A stretch of 58,837 nt of DNA from CAZLFA01 sp964558665 (GTDB taxonomy: Bacteria > Desulfobacterota > Syntrophia > Syntrophales > PHBD01): the NCBI GenBank assembly GCA_964558665.1, contig CAZLFA010000016.1:1-58837 (forward strand), in the 5' to 3' direction. The translations under genes and the position numbers were made by a program. A model generated the notes under the pieces. That model was not told where the DNA came from, made no database searches, and saw only the letters and a list, made by a program, of their open reading frames with translations. Shown here one piece after another: positions 9,419 through 17,265 of the stretch (within the stretch, counting starts at the first letter, position 1; each line of letters begins with the position of its first letter).

Positions 9419-12181
9419 CTATGTTTCTATAACCTCCCTGATTTTCTTTGACAGATCGATTATATTTACAGGCTTCTGGAGGAATCCCCTGCAGCCGCGG
9501 GCGATTATTCCCGAAGCCTCTCCATTCATGCTGTAGCCGCTGGACAGGATTACTTTGACATCGCGATTGCATTCCCTCATGATGTCGAAAATTTCTCCTT
9601 CCCTCATGCCGGGCATGATCATATCAAGAATGACCAGGGCAATCCGGTCTTTCTCTGCTCTGTAGATTTTTACCGCCTCCTCTCCTTCACGAGCGGTCAG
9701 AACGCAATATCCGAGTGCTTCCAGCATCTCCCTGACAACCATGATGATGGATGCTTCGTCGTCGATCAGAAGAATGGTTTCCGTGCCCCCGACGGTCTGA
9801 TAAGTCCCGCTTTCATCTCCGGGGATCTCCTTTTCCGATGCGGGAAGATAAATGGAGAAGGTTGCGCCGGATCCCTTTATGCTGTAAACGTTTATATAGC
9901 CGTTATGACCCTTGACTATTCCGTAAACCATTGCCAGCCCCAGACCCGTGCCTTTGCCTCTCGCTTTTGTAGTAAAAAATGGTTCAAAGATTCTCTCCCT
10001 GGTTTTATCATCCATGCCTACGCCGGTATCGGTGATGGATATCTTTACATACCTGCCGGGCCGCATCCCGAATGCGTTGCTGTCGGCTTCGGTTAGCTGA
10101 GCATTGGCCGTTTCGAGATGCAGTTTTCCCCCTCCCGGCATGGCCTGCCAGGCGTTGAGGTAAAGGTTCAAAAGCACCTGTTCCATCTGGTTCGTATCGA
10201 CTTCCACAGCCCAGATATTTTCCTGAAGCTTCCTGTTGATAGTAATCTCTTTCTTCGTCTGACCGAACAACTCGGAAGTCTTTTTCAGAATGGTATTCAT
10301 GTCCGCAGGTTTTAATTCATATGTTCCTCCGCGCGCAAAACCAAGCAGTTGCCTCGTGAGGCTGGTGCCGGTAATGGCCCGCTCCTCGATGGCCTTGATC
10401 TTGCCGTAGAGCGGATGGTCGGACTGAAGACTCATCAGCATCAGGGACGCCAGGCCCTGTATAGCCATGAGAAGGTTATTGAAGTCGTGAGCGATTCCTC
10501 CTGTCAGGGTGCCGATAGCTTCCATTTTTTGAGCCTGGAGAAGCTGCGCTTCGAGTTTTTTGATTTCGGTTATGTCTATCTGCGAGGCAACGCTCATCTT
10601 CGATCCCGGTATCAAAGCCACGGTGTTGATCATGTTGCGCATCTTCCCGTGCCGGTCGATAAATCTGAATTCATACTGGCGGGGTATGCCCTCGTCGCCC
10701 GTTCTTCTTTGTTTGTGATAGTTGCGCATGAATTTCAAATCTTCTTCATGAACAAACTCCGTCCAGCTTTTTTTGTTCTCCATTTCTTCTTTCGAATATC
10801 CTGAAAGCTTTTCCCACTCGCGGTTGCAGAGGGTGACGATCGTGTCTTCGTTTATCATGATCATGGACGTGCCGCTGGTGTCGAACAGGGTTCTGTAGGT
10901 GGCTTCGGACAGCCGCAGAGACTCCTCTGTCGCTTTTCGTTCCGTTATGTCGCTTATGAAGTTCAGGGTTGCAGGCCTCCCCTTCCACTGGATGAGAACA
11001 GCGTTGATTTCCACCCATCTCACCGTTGCATCGGGATGCACGATTCTGAAGGTGTATATCGGCGGTACGGCTTCCCCTTTGATTCTTCTGATGTGACGGT
11101 CGATCACCATGCCGCGGTCATCCGGATAGATGAAATCGGTGAATGGGGTTGTCATCAGCGTTTCTTCGGTCTGGCCTATCAGATCGATGCCGGCGCGATT
11201 GACAAAAACCACTTTCCCGTCCTGGGTGATAATGATCGATTCCCAGGCATTCTCGACCACCAGGCGGTACTTCTCTTCGCTTTCGAGAATCTCTTTCTCG
11301 ATCTTCTTGCGATATGTAATGTCCCTTGTAAATCCCAGAATGCCTTTGGGGTTTCCTTTTTCATCACGGATAAAGGTCAGCTTGAATTCTGCCGGTATAA
11401 TTCTGCCGTCCTTCGATATATGATCCACTTCGATGATTCTCGACCGCAGAATATCCTTTTCTTTCCTCTTCTCAATTTCGAGCTCTTCCGCAAAAACTCT
11501 CATACAGAGTTCAACGGAGGCAGGGGTCATAACTTCTTCCAGAGGCTTGGCGATGTACTCTTCCGGAGTATAGCCGACGATATGCTCAACGTAGGGGCTC
11601 ATATAGGTGTAACGCAGGTCCATGTCCATTATCCAGATCGTATCTCTGGCGTTTTCCGCAATCAGCCTCAGCTTTTCCTGAGCAGCGAGCAGGTTCTCCT
11701 CGTCTTTTTTTCTCCGGGTGATGTCATGGCAGAGCGAAAATATTCTTGAGGCGCCGTCTTCTTCCAGCAGTCTGGCATTGATCTCTACCGGCACAATATT
11801 CCCGCGGGAGTCGACATAGTCGATTTCAAGATTATTTATGTAACCTTCCTTTAAGCATTTAATCACTGCCGCGGCGTTTTTCTCTTTCTGATAATCGGCG
11901 GTCCATTCAGTGACGTTTCTGCCTGTTATGTCCTTGATATTATCGTGGCCGGTCATGCGCATGTACTCATGGTTGGCATCCAGCACGAAGCCGCGCTCGT
12001 CGATAATCACATAGCCGGTATGAGTTGCCTCTATCAACTGCCTGTATTTTGCCTCGCTCTTCTTCAGCAGCTCTTCCGCGGCATTCCCGTGATTCTTCGC
12101 AGCCTTCAAGTTATGAAGCTCTTTGCGAAGGGCCTCGACCTCTTCCAGAAGTTCTTCCTTTGTTTTTCTCGCAACTGTCAT
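9419..12181 (-). CDS. Multi-PAS hybrid histidine kinase with receiver domain
   Basis: A protein of about 920 aa, soluble by sequence. A short coiled coil is followed by four PAS domains (roughly 44-165, 165-300, 300-425, 425-545), a HisKA domain with the phospho-acceptor in GGIAHDFNN, a HATPase_c domain (GRERIF-type N and G boxes, GKGTGLGLAMVYG) and a C-terminal receiver with the acceptor Asp in LVILDMIMPG. It would phosphorelay a cytoplasmic signal, but no DNA-binding output is adjacent. An upstream TTG at 12250 lies in the repeat at 12221-12300 and gives a repeat-derived extension, so the ATG at 12181 is preferred; its ribosome binding site is weak. The three genes after it may share its transcript. 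Confidence 0.9.
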   Translation of the reverse strand: MTVARKTKEELLEEVEALRKELHNLKAAKNHGNAAEELLKKSEAKYRQLIEATHTGYVIIDERGFVLDANHEYMRMTGHDNIKDITGRNVTEWTADYQKEKNAAAVIKCLKEGYINNLEIDYVDSRGNIVPVEINARLLEEDGASRIFSLCHDITRRKKDEENLLAAQEKLRLIAENARDTIWIMDMDLRYTYMSPYVEHIVGYTPEEYIAKPLEEVMTPASVELCMRVFAEELEIEKRKEKDILRSRIIEVDHISKDGRIIPAEFKLTFIRDEKGNPKGILGFTRDITYRKKIEKEILESEEKYRLVVENAWESIIITQDGKVVFVNRAGIDLIGQTEETLMTTPFTDFIYPDDRGMVIDRHIRRIKGEAVPPIYTFRIVHPDATVRWVEINAVLIQWKGRPATLNFISDITERKATEESLRLSEATYRTLFDTSGTSMIMINEDTIVTLCNREWEKLSGYSKEEMENKKSWTEFVHEEDLKFMRNYHKQRRTGDEGIPRQYEFRFIDRHGKMRNMINTVALIPGSKMSVASQIDITEIKKLEAQLLQAQKMEAIGTLTGGIAHDFNNLLMAIQGLASLMLMSLQSDHPLYGKIKAIEERAITGTSLTRQLLGFARGGTYELKPADMNTILKKTSELFGQTKKEITINRKLQENIWAVEVDTNQMEQVLLNLYLNAWQAMPGGGKLHLETANAQLTEADSNAFGMRPGRYVKISITDTGVGMDDKTRERIFEPFFTTKARGKGTGLGLAMVYGIVKGHNGYINVYSIKGSGATFSIYLPASEKEIPGDESGTYQTVGGTETILLIDDEASIIMVVREMLEALGYCVLTAREGEEAVKIYRAEKDRIALVILDMIMPGMREGEIFDIMRECNRDVKVILSSGYSMNGEASGIIARGCRGFLQKPVNIIDLSKKIREVIET

Positions 12182-12220
12182 GTCAACTTTTTCCCGCAAC
12201 AGTAAAGGAGATGTTATCCC

Positions 12221-12300
12221 GGTCAAAGAGGTTTTCAAGCGGCGAATCAAATATTTTTCTTTTGAAAAATATTCTGAGCCGCGGAAAGCCTCTCTGATCC
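12221..12300 (-). repeat. Palindromic intergenic repeat, family C, full copy
   Basis: About 80 bp bounded by GGTCAAAGAGG and CCTCTCTGATCC. It folds into a long hairpin: GGTCAAAGA with TCTCTGATCC, GCGGC with GCCGC and AAATATTTTTC with GAAAAATATT. A near-identical copy in opposite orientation lies at 22382-22460; fragments lie at 15927-15948 and 54800-54833. Confidence 0.85.
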
Positions 12301-12356
12301 GGGAGCCGGATTTCTTATCGCGTAATCATGGATTATTTCCTGTTCTTTAATTATTC

Positions 12357-14687
12357 CTACATATAGTGTCTGTGCTGTATAGCCTCAATATAACCGCTTG
12401 TCCCGTCCGATATCTGGGCGGCGTTGGCCTCGTCGGTATCGAGATGCATGTCGATGCGGTAATCGGGATTAACACGGACAAGGACATCACCGAAAATCAG
12501 TTCACGCAGCCCCTTGACCTTGACCATGACGACGTCACGGTCTCTCAGTCCCAGTCCCAGCGCCTCTTCCGGCGACATGTGGATGTGACGCTTTGCACAG
12601 ATTACGCCCTTCTCCAGCTTGACCGCACCGACAGGTCCTTCGATTATCAGACCCGGTGTTCCCTCAATATCCCCTGAATCTCTGATCGGGGCGTCTATAC
12701 CCAGTTTAAACTGTTCCGTTCTGGCAATTTCTACCTGTGATTCCTTGCGGGCCGGTCCGAGAATGCGTACCCGATCGATTCTCCCTTTAGGTCCTACAAG
12801 ATTAACCGTCTCGGCGGCGGCAAACTGTCCGGGCTGGCTCAGTTCAGACCGCGGAGTCATTACTCTGCCCGCTCCGAAAAGAATCTCGAAATGAGGCTGG
12901 CTGAGATGAACATGGTGGGCAGAGGTGCTGAGCGGTATCGGACGCGATTTGAGCTTTTCCACATCCTCCTTGGTTCTGGTTCTGCCCAGGGCATGGACCG
13001 TTTCCCTGGCTATCATCTTCTCCTCGTCAGCCGGAACGACAAGGATGCGCACCCGCGATCCCGGTTCCGAGACGTCTTCGATCTGCCCTCTCTGCGCCTT
13101 GATCTTTTTGTTGACGTCGTCAAACAGGTTTATGCCGAATGTTTCCAGGCCCTGGCAGATTCTCGCCCTGATCTCGACAGAGTTTTCACCGATGCCTCCT
13201 GTGAAGATAAGGACATCGAGGCCCCCCAGAGCGGCTATGTAGGAACCTATGTATTTGCGGACGCGGTAGCAAAAGACGCTGATGGCAAGCCGGCAGAGCA
13301 GGTCGCCGGCTTCCGCTGCCTGGAGGATAGTCCTCATGTCGTTGCTCTTGCCCGTTATTCCTTTGAGACCGCTCTCCTTGTTGAGCAGGCGGTCGATTTC
13401 GTCCACGCTCATTCCGGAATGCCTCATCAGGTGCAGAATTATGCCGGGGTCTATATCACCGGCCCTTGTTCCCATAACCAGGCCTTCCAGAGGGGTCAGC
13501 CCCATGCTGGTGTCGATGCTCTGCCCATGATCGACGGCGCATACGGAGCAGCCGCTTCCCAGATGGCAGGAGATCATTTTCATTTCACCCACCGGTCTTT
13601 TCAAATAAGTGGCGGCGCTGAGGACGACAAACCGGTGATTGGTCCCGTGGAAGCCGTAGCGGCGAACCTGTTCTTTTACGCAAAGATCATGAGGCAGCGC
13701 ATATGTATAGGCTGATTCCGGCATGCCCATGTGAAATGCCGTATCGAAGGCGGCTACCTGGGGAACGTCGGGAAGCAGTTTCTGCATCATCTCGATTCCT
13801 TCCAGGTTATACGGATTGTGCAGCGGCGCAAGTGAGAACAGCGACCTGATTGCGTCCGTTACCTGCTTGTTGATCACCACCGAGCTTGAAAAGTCGGAGC
13901 CTCCATGAACGACCCTGTGCCCGATAGCCTTGATCTCGCCGAGATCGTTCAATGCTTCGTTTTTTGCATCCTTCAGGGCTGTGATCATAACTCCGAAGGC
14001 GTCTTCCATGTTCTGGATTTCTGCTGCCGGTTCTTCTCTCCTGGCCTCATTTGTCTTGACCCTGTGGGAAGCCTCTCCGGAGCCGATTTTTTCGACCAGG
14101 CCCTCTAACAGCGGGTCGCTCTTTGCTGTGTCGAAAAGCGAGTATTTGAGAGAGGAGCTTCCGCAGTTGATGACCAGGATTTTCATCGCTTCCGAAACGG
14201 AAGAGAAATTCAGGTCGTAAGGATCCTTGTTTTCCTTATGCGCTGACCTGAGGAGCTGTCTGTGCTGCTCGCTTTGGGCTATCTGCACAAGCCTTTTGGT
14301 GATGATCTTGGTCAGTTTGCCGATGGTCCTGGGATTGCCGGCAATGACGCGGGAGAATGTCTCCCCCGGTATCCTCAACATCTTACAGGTCCGACCGGCG
14401 TTGACATCGCCGATGGCGGGTTCTCCCGTCATGATGGACATCTCTCCCAGTATCTGGCCTCTTTCCAGCTCAACGGACAGAGTGCCGCCTCCTTCGGGTT
14501 CGGGCAGGATGGCCTCGACGCTTCCGTCATAAACAAGCCAAACGTACCGGCCGATGTCGCCCATTTTAATAATCGGGGTGCCTGCCGGATAATCCATCAA
14601 CTGAGCGCTTTCGATCAGCTGGCCGATCTCTTCTTCATTCAGGTCAGACAGGATTGATACAGACTTGATAAATTGTGCTAAGTCCAT
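12357..14687 (-). CDS. ackA: Three-domain fusion: cNMP-binding-like domain, acetate kinase, PduL phosphotransacylase
   Basis: A 776-aa protein. The start at 14687 has AAAGGAG 10 nt upstream; a longer start at 14774 would run through a repeat. Residues 1-150 are a cyclic-nucleotide-binding-type domain (GEMSIMTGEP), but the cassette Arg that grips the phosphate is absent (PAIGDV), so ligand binding is doubtful. Residues about 168-565 are a complete acetate kinase: INCGSSSLKYSLF, HRVVHGG, AFDTAFH, GFHGTNH, GTRAGDIDP, GGIGENS and the late Glu. Residues about 575-776 are PduL: HHVHLS, KRHIHMSPEEA and DMHLDTDEANA supply the metal histidines. One polypeptide would thus convert acetyl-CoA to acetyl phosphate and on to acetate plus ATP, or the reverse, without releasing the phosphate ester. 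Confidence 0.93.
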   Translation of the reverse strand: MDLAQFIKSVSILSDLNEEEIGQLIESAQLMDYPAGTPIIKMGDIGRYVWLVYDGSVEAILPEPEGGGTLSVELERGQILGEMSIMTGEPAIGDVNAGRTCKMLRIPGETFSRVIAGNPRTIGKLTKIITKRLVQIAQSEQHRQLLRSAHKENKDPYDLNFSSVSEAMKILVINCGSSSLKYSLFDTAKSDPLLEGLVEKIGSGEASHRVKTNEARREEPAAEIQNMEDAFGVMITALKDAKNEALNDLGEIKAIGHRVVHGGSDFSSSVVINKQVTDAIRSLFSLAPLHNPYNLEGIEMMQKLLPDVPQVAAFDTAFHMGMPESAYTYALPHDLCVKEQVRRYGFHGTNHRFVVLSAATYLKRPVGEMKMISCHLGSGCSVCAVDHGQSIDTSMGLTPLEGLVMGTRAGDIDPGIILHLMRHSGMSVDEIDRLLNKESGLKGITGKSNDMRTILQAAEAGDLLCRLAISVFCYRVRKYIGSYIAALGGLDVLIFTGGIGENSVEIRARICQGLETFGINLFDDVNKKIKAQRGQIEDVSEPGSRVRILVVPADEEKMIARETVHALGRTRTKEDVEKLKSRPIPLSTSAHHVHLSQPHFEILFGAGRVMTPRSELSQPGQFAAAETVNLVGPKGRIDRVRILGPARKESQVEIARTEQFKLGIDAPIRDSGDIEGTPGLIIEGPVGAVKLEKGVICAKRHIHMSPEEALGLGLRDRDVVMVKVKGLRELIFGDVLVRVNPDYRIDMHLDTDEANAAQISDGTSGYIEAIQHRHYM

Positions 14688-14730
14688 AGTGCTAAGCTCC
14701 TTTCTTTTTGTCAGAAAAGGGTTCCTTTCC

Positions 14731-14827
14731 GGTTCTGAATCAGAGCGCCGGCTGCGTCGCCTTCTCCCCCTCACTGAGGGAGTGCAGCGGGAGGTTGCCG
14801 CCTTGCTATTATCTCTGATTGAGAACC
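14731..14827 (+). repeat. MITE-like repeat, family A, short form
   Basis: A 97-bp element with inverted ends GGTTCTGAATCAGA and TCTGATTGAGAACC (13 of 14 paired). Its interior (CTGCGTCGCC, CCCCCTC) matches the right half of the longer copy at 50350-50507. It sits just upstream of the acetate kinase fusion and codes for the false N-terminal extension of that gene. Confidence 0.85.
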
Positions 14828-14842
14828 GGGATAACAGAGAAT

Positions 14843-14877
14843 TAGCGGAACGAAAAATGCCTCCTTTCCAATTCAGA
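14843..14877 (+). repeat. Fragment of repeat family B (right end)
   Basis: GCGGAACGAAAAAT followed by CCTCCTTTCCAATTC matches the right end of the full family B element at 16058-16085 with a few changes. Nothing of the left end remains. Confidence 0.6.
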
Positions 14878-14920
14878 TGATATCGGTTCTGTTTTCGAGC
14901 TTACTGTTAAACGTTGCTTG

Positions 14921-15880
14921 TCAGATTCCGTTTTTATATTTTGCTTTGAAAAGGTTTGCCTTGCCCTTGGGTATAAACAGCATATGCCTGCCCGCGGGGA
15001 TGACATCCTGCCTGAATTCCGGATTCATCTCCTTGATGGCTTTATAGGTAGTGCCGCAGGCGCGTGCAACGGCGATGATGCTCAGCTCTTTCGAAACGGT
15101 AACTTCGACTCTGTCGTTATCGAATGGCGGATAGCGCTTGTCGGGTGTTATTCTGTATCCATAGTATTCGGGGTAGGAGAGGATTACTTTCGCCGCCAGA
15201 ATCCTAAAGATGTACAGTTCGGTCTCCTGCGGCAGATCGAGATCGAAATATGAGGCAACGCCCTGGGCCCCCATGTTTTTCGACACCCTGTTCTCTCCGC
15301 AGTTGTAGGCGGCGGCTGCCAGTATCCAGCTTTTGTATCTCTTGTGCAGATCGCTGAGGTAGTTCAGGGCGGCATCGGTTGCCCGCTCGAAATTACGGCG
15401 CTCATCGATCCACTTGTCCACCCTCAGGCCGAAACGCTTTGCGGTGGCTTCCATGAACTGCCACGGCCCGACGGCACCGGCCGGGGAGACATCGTAGTAG
15501 GTTTTAAGATCGCTTTCGGCAATCACGATATACTTGAGGTCATCCGGCATGTTCTTCTCTTTCAGCTTTTTTTCTATGTAGGGGAAATACCGGTGTGCGC
15601 GCTTGATCCACATTGTGACCCGTGAGTGTCCGTAGACATTACTCACCAGGGCAAAGTCCATCATCTCCCAGATGTCGCGTCTTTCCAGCGGCACCCGCTC
15701 TCCGCACAGGGTAAGATTCGCGGGGATATCGAAGACGGGAACCGCAGCGTGTGCCTGCGTAGGCGTCTGGGCCGACAGTGCGCAGATCAGCAGTGTGGCT
15801 AACAGAAGCAGAGTCGCCGACCGGATGCCGTGATGGAGTTTATCGAAAAGAAATGCCTTGATGAAATAGAAGCGTTTCAT
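14921..15880 (-). CDS. Membrane-bound lytic transglycosylase (SLT domain, MltD-like)
   Basis: A 319-aa protein starting at 15880, where GAAAGGACGGAC precedes the ATG; the longer upstream frame is repeat sequence. A signal segment covers about residues 20-46. The SLT domain follows, with catalytic Glu122 in IAESDLK, the SPAGAVGPWQFM motif and AAAYNCG. It cleaves peptidoglycan glycan strands to 1,6-anhydro products in the periplasm. Residues about 270-315 resemble a single LysM-type module (SIIAVARACGTTYKAI, then IPAG and LFIPKG), fewer than the several in classical MltD. Flanked by repeats on both sides, so it is probably transcribed alone. Confidence 0.88.
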   Translation of the reverse strand: MKRFYFIKAFLFDKLHHGIRSATLLLLATLLICALSAQTPTQAHAAVPVFDIPANLTLCGERVPLERRDIWEMMDFALVSNVYGHSRVTMWIKRAHRYFPYIEKKLKEKNMPDDLKYIVIAESDLKTYYDVSPAGAVGPWQFMEATAKRFGLRVDKWIDERRNFERATDAALNYLSDLHKRYKSWILAAAAYNCGENRVSKNMGAQGVASYFDLDLPQETELYIFRILAAKVILSYPEYYGYRITPDKRYPPFDNDRVEVTVSKELSIIAVARACGTTYKAIKEMNPEFRQDVIPAGRHMLFIPKGKANLFKAKYKNGI

Positions 15881-15926
15881 GTCCGTCCTTTCAAAAGATA
15901 TTATGAAAGCTTTGCATAACCGGTGC

Positions 15927-16092
15927 AGAGGGTTTTCAAGCAGCGAATTAGTTTCCGTCCGGAAAGGGCTCTTTTCCGCTCCGGCTGTGTCGATCTGCGG
16001 TATTGCTTGTGCAACGTACATTATGTACGCCTCCGCGCAATCCCTTGATCTCCTTGCCGGAACGAAAAATAACCTCTTTCCAATCCGGAAAC
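15927..16092 (+). repeat. Mosaic: family C fragment joined to a full family B element
   Basis: Bases 15927-15948 match the end of family C (GAGGGTTTTCAAGCAGCGAA). Directly beside it is a 142-bp family B element with ends GTTTCCGTCCGGAAAG (15951) and CTTTCCAATCCGGAAAC (to 16092), which are imperfect inverted repeats. The interior reads in frame into the lytic transglycosylase and creates its false N-terminal extension. A partial copy lies at 33822-33917. Confidence 0.8.
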
Positions 16093-16100
16093 CGAAAGTT

Positions 16101-16682
16101 TCAACTTTTCTCCTGCAATTTTTTCATCAGCCAGGCCATGTTCCGGCCGAGGCTCTTCATGGTCTGAACGCCTTCTTCGTCTTTCAGCACTTCGCCCGGA
16201 TCTCTTCCCACGCCCAGGCTCCAGTAGCTTGCCCCCGGCATTACCATCTGCATGTAATGAAGGAAGAGGTTCATGGAATTGAAAGCCGGCACGGCGCCTG
16301 CCCGCCTCACGGCAACAACGGACGCGCCGACTTTGCGTTTGTACATGTAGTCATTCGCGCGCGCCACGAATCCGCACCGTTCGATGAAGGACCTCATGTT
16401 GGAGGAAACGTCGGAAAAATACGTCGGCGACCCGAGCAGCAGTCCATCGGCCGAGTCCAGCTTTTCCAGGATTTCGTTGAGCATGTCCTTCTTCACGACG
16501 CACCTTCTGTCCTTGTTCTTAAAGCATTTGTAGCAGGCACGGCAGCCGGCGAGGTTATGTCCGCCCATTTGAACAAGCTCGGTCTCGATCTTTTCCTTCT
16601 TGAGCTCGTCCAGAACCAGGTTGATTAAAATGGCCGTGTTGCCGTCTTTTCTCGCGCTTGCGTTCAACGCCAGAACTTTCAT
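16101..16682 (-). CDS. Iron-sulfur flavoprotein / FMN-dependent reductase
   Basis: A 193-aa flavodoxin-fold protein. The N-terminal LNASARKDGNT is the FMN phosphate loop, and LLGSPTYFSDVSS is the second flavin loop. Between them Cys47, Cys50, Cys53 and Cys61 (C-x2-C-x2-C-x7-C) match the cluster motif of archaeal and anaerobic iron-sulfur flavoproteins, so it may carry a [4Fe-4S] cluster as well as FMN. Such proteins reduce oxygen species, quinones or other acceptors in anaerobes; the substrate is not predictable. AGGAGGG precedes the ATG. It lies 51 nt after the macro-domain gene and may share its transcript. Confidence 0.85.
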   Translation of the reverse strand: MKVLALNASARKDGNTAILINLVLDELKKEKIETELVQMGGHNLAGCRACYKCFKNKDRRCVVKKDMLNEILEKLDSADGLLLGSPTYFSDVSSNMRSFIERCGFVARANDYMYKRKVGASVVAVRRAGAVPAFNSMNLFLHYMQMVMPGASYWSLGVGRDPGEVLKDEEGVQTMKSLGRNMAWLMKKLQEKS

Positions 16683-16733
16683 GTAAACCCTCCTGAGTTT
16701 TATTTGAATTCAAACAGTGTTCGTATTTAAAAC

Positions 16734-17264
16734 TTATACAAGTTTCTTCAATTCGTCGGCGAAGGCGTCGTAGATACGCTGATCGAACAGAACGAAGCGG
16801 ACCAGCTCGATGCCGGGATTTTCCTTCAGGTAGTCGATAATTGTTTTGAGCGCGATATGCGCCGCCTCATCGAGCGGATATCCATATGCTCCCGTGCTTA
16901 ATGACGGAAAAGAGACGCTTTTCAGACCTCTCGCTGCCGCCAGTCTGATGCTTTCCAGATAGGCGCTTTTCAGAAGCGCCGCCTCTCCCTTTACGCCCCC
17001 CCTGTAGATGGGACCTACGGTATGAATGACGTATTTTGCCCTCAGATTGCCGCCGGTCGTAATTACCGCCTGACCTGTGCGGCAGAAGCCTATCTGACGG
17101 CACTGGGCCATGATTTCCGGGCCGCCGGCGCGGTGAATGGCGCCGTCAACCCCGCCGCCGCCTCTGAGCCCCTCGTTGGCCGCGTTGACAACGGCATCGG
17201 TGTTTTCCATGGTGATGTCGCCGATAACCAGGGCAAGAAAGGCACTATTGATTTTTGTCTCCAT
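16734..17264 (-). CDS. Macro-domain ADP-ribose hydrolase (MacroD type)
   Basis: A 176-aa single macro domain. Motifs include GDIT near the start, VVNAANEGLRGGGGVDGAIH, GQAVIT and the FPSLSTGAYGYP loop, all typical of O-acetyl-ADP-ribose deacetylases and mono-ADP-ribosyl-protein hydrolases. The start at 17264 is chosen because GGGAGGC lies just upstream and the ATG then sits 1 nt after the phosphoglycerate mutase stop codon; a longer frame to 17306 would overlap that gene. The tight spacing points to translational coupling. It would remove or detoxify ADP-ribose adducts in the cytoplasm; why it is paired with a mutase is unclear. Confidence 0.92.
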   Translation of the reverse strand: METKINSAFLALVIGDITMENTDAVVNAANEGLRGGGGVDGAIHRAGGPEIMAQCRQIGFCRTGQAVITTGGNLRAKYVIHTVGPIYRGGVKGEAALLKSAYLESIRLAAARGLKSVSFPSLSTGAYGYPLDEAAHIALKTIIDYLKENPGIELVRFVLFDQRIYDAFADELKKLV

Positions 17265-17265
17265 A

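Noticed and set aside
12891..13715. 274-aa plus-strand frame inside the acetate kinase fusion
   Set aside because: Antisense to a gene with complete catalytic motifs; no ribosome binding site.
15881..16021. N-terminal extension of the lytic transglycosylase
   Set aside because: It is repeat family B sequence; the ATG at 15880 has the ribosome binding site and signal peptide. The same applies to the extensions at 12250, 14774 and 33889.
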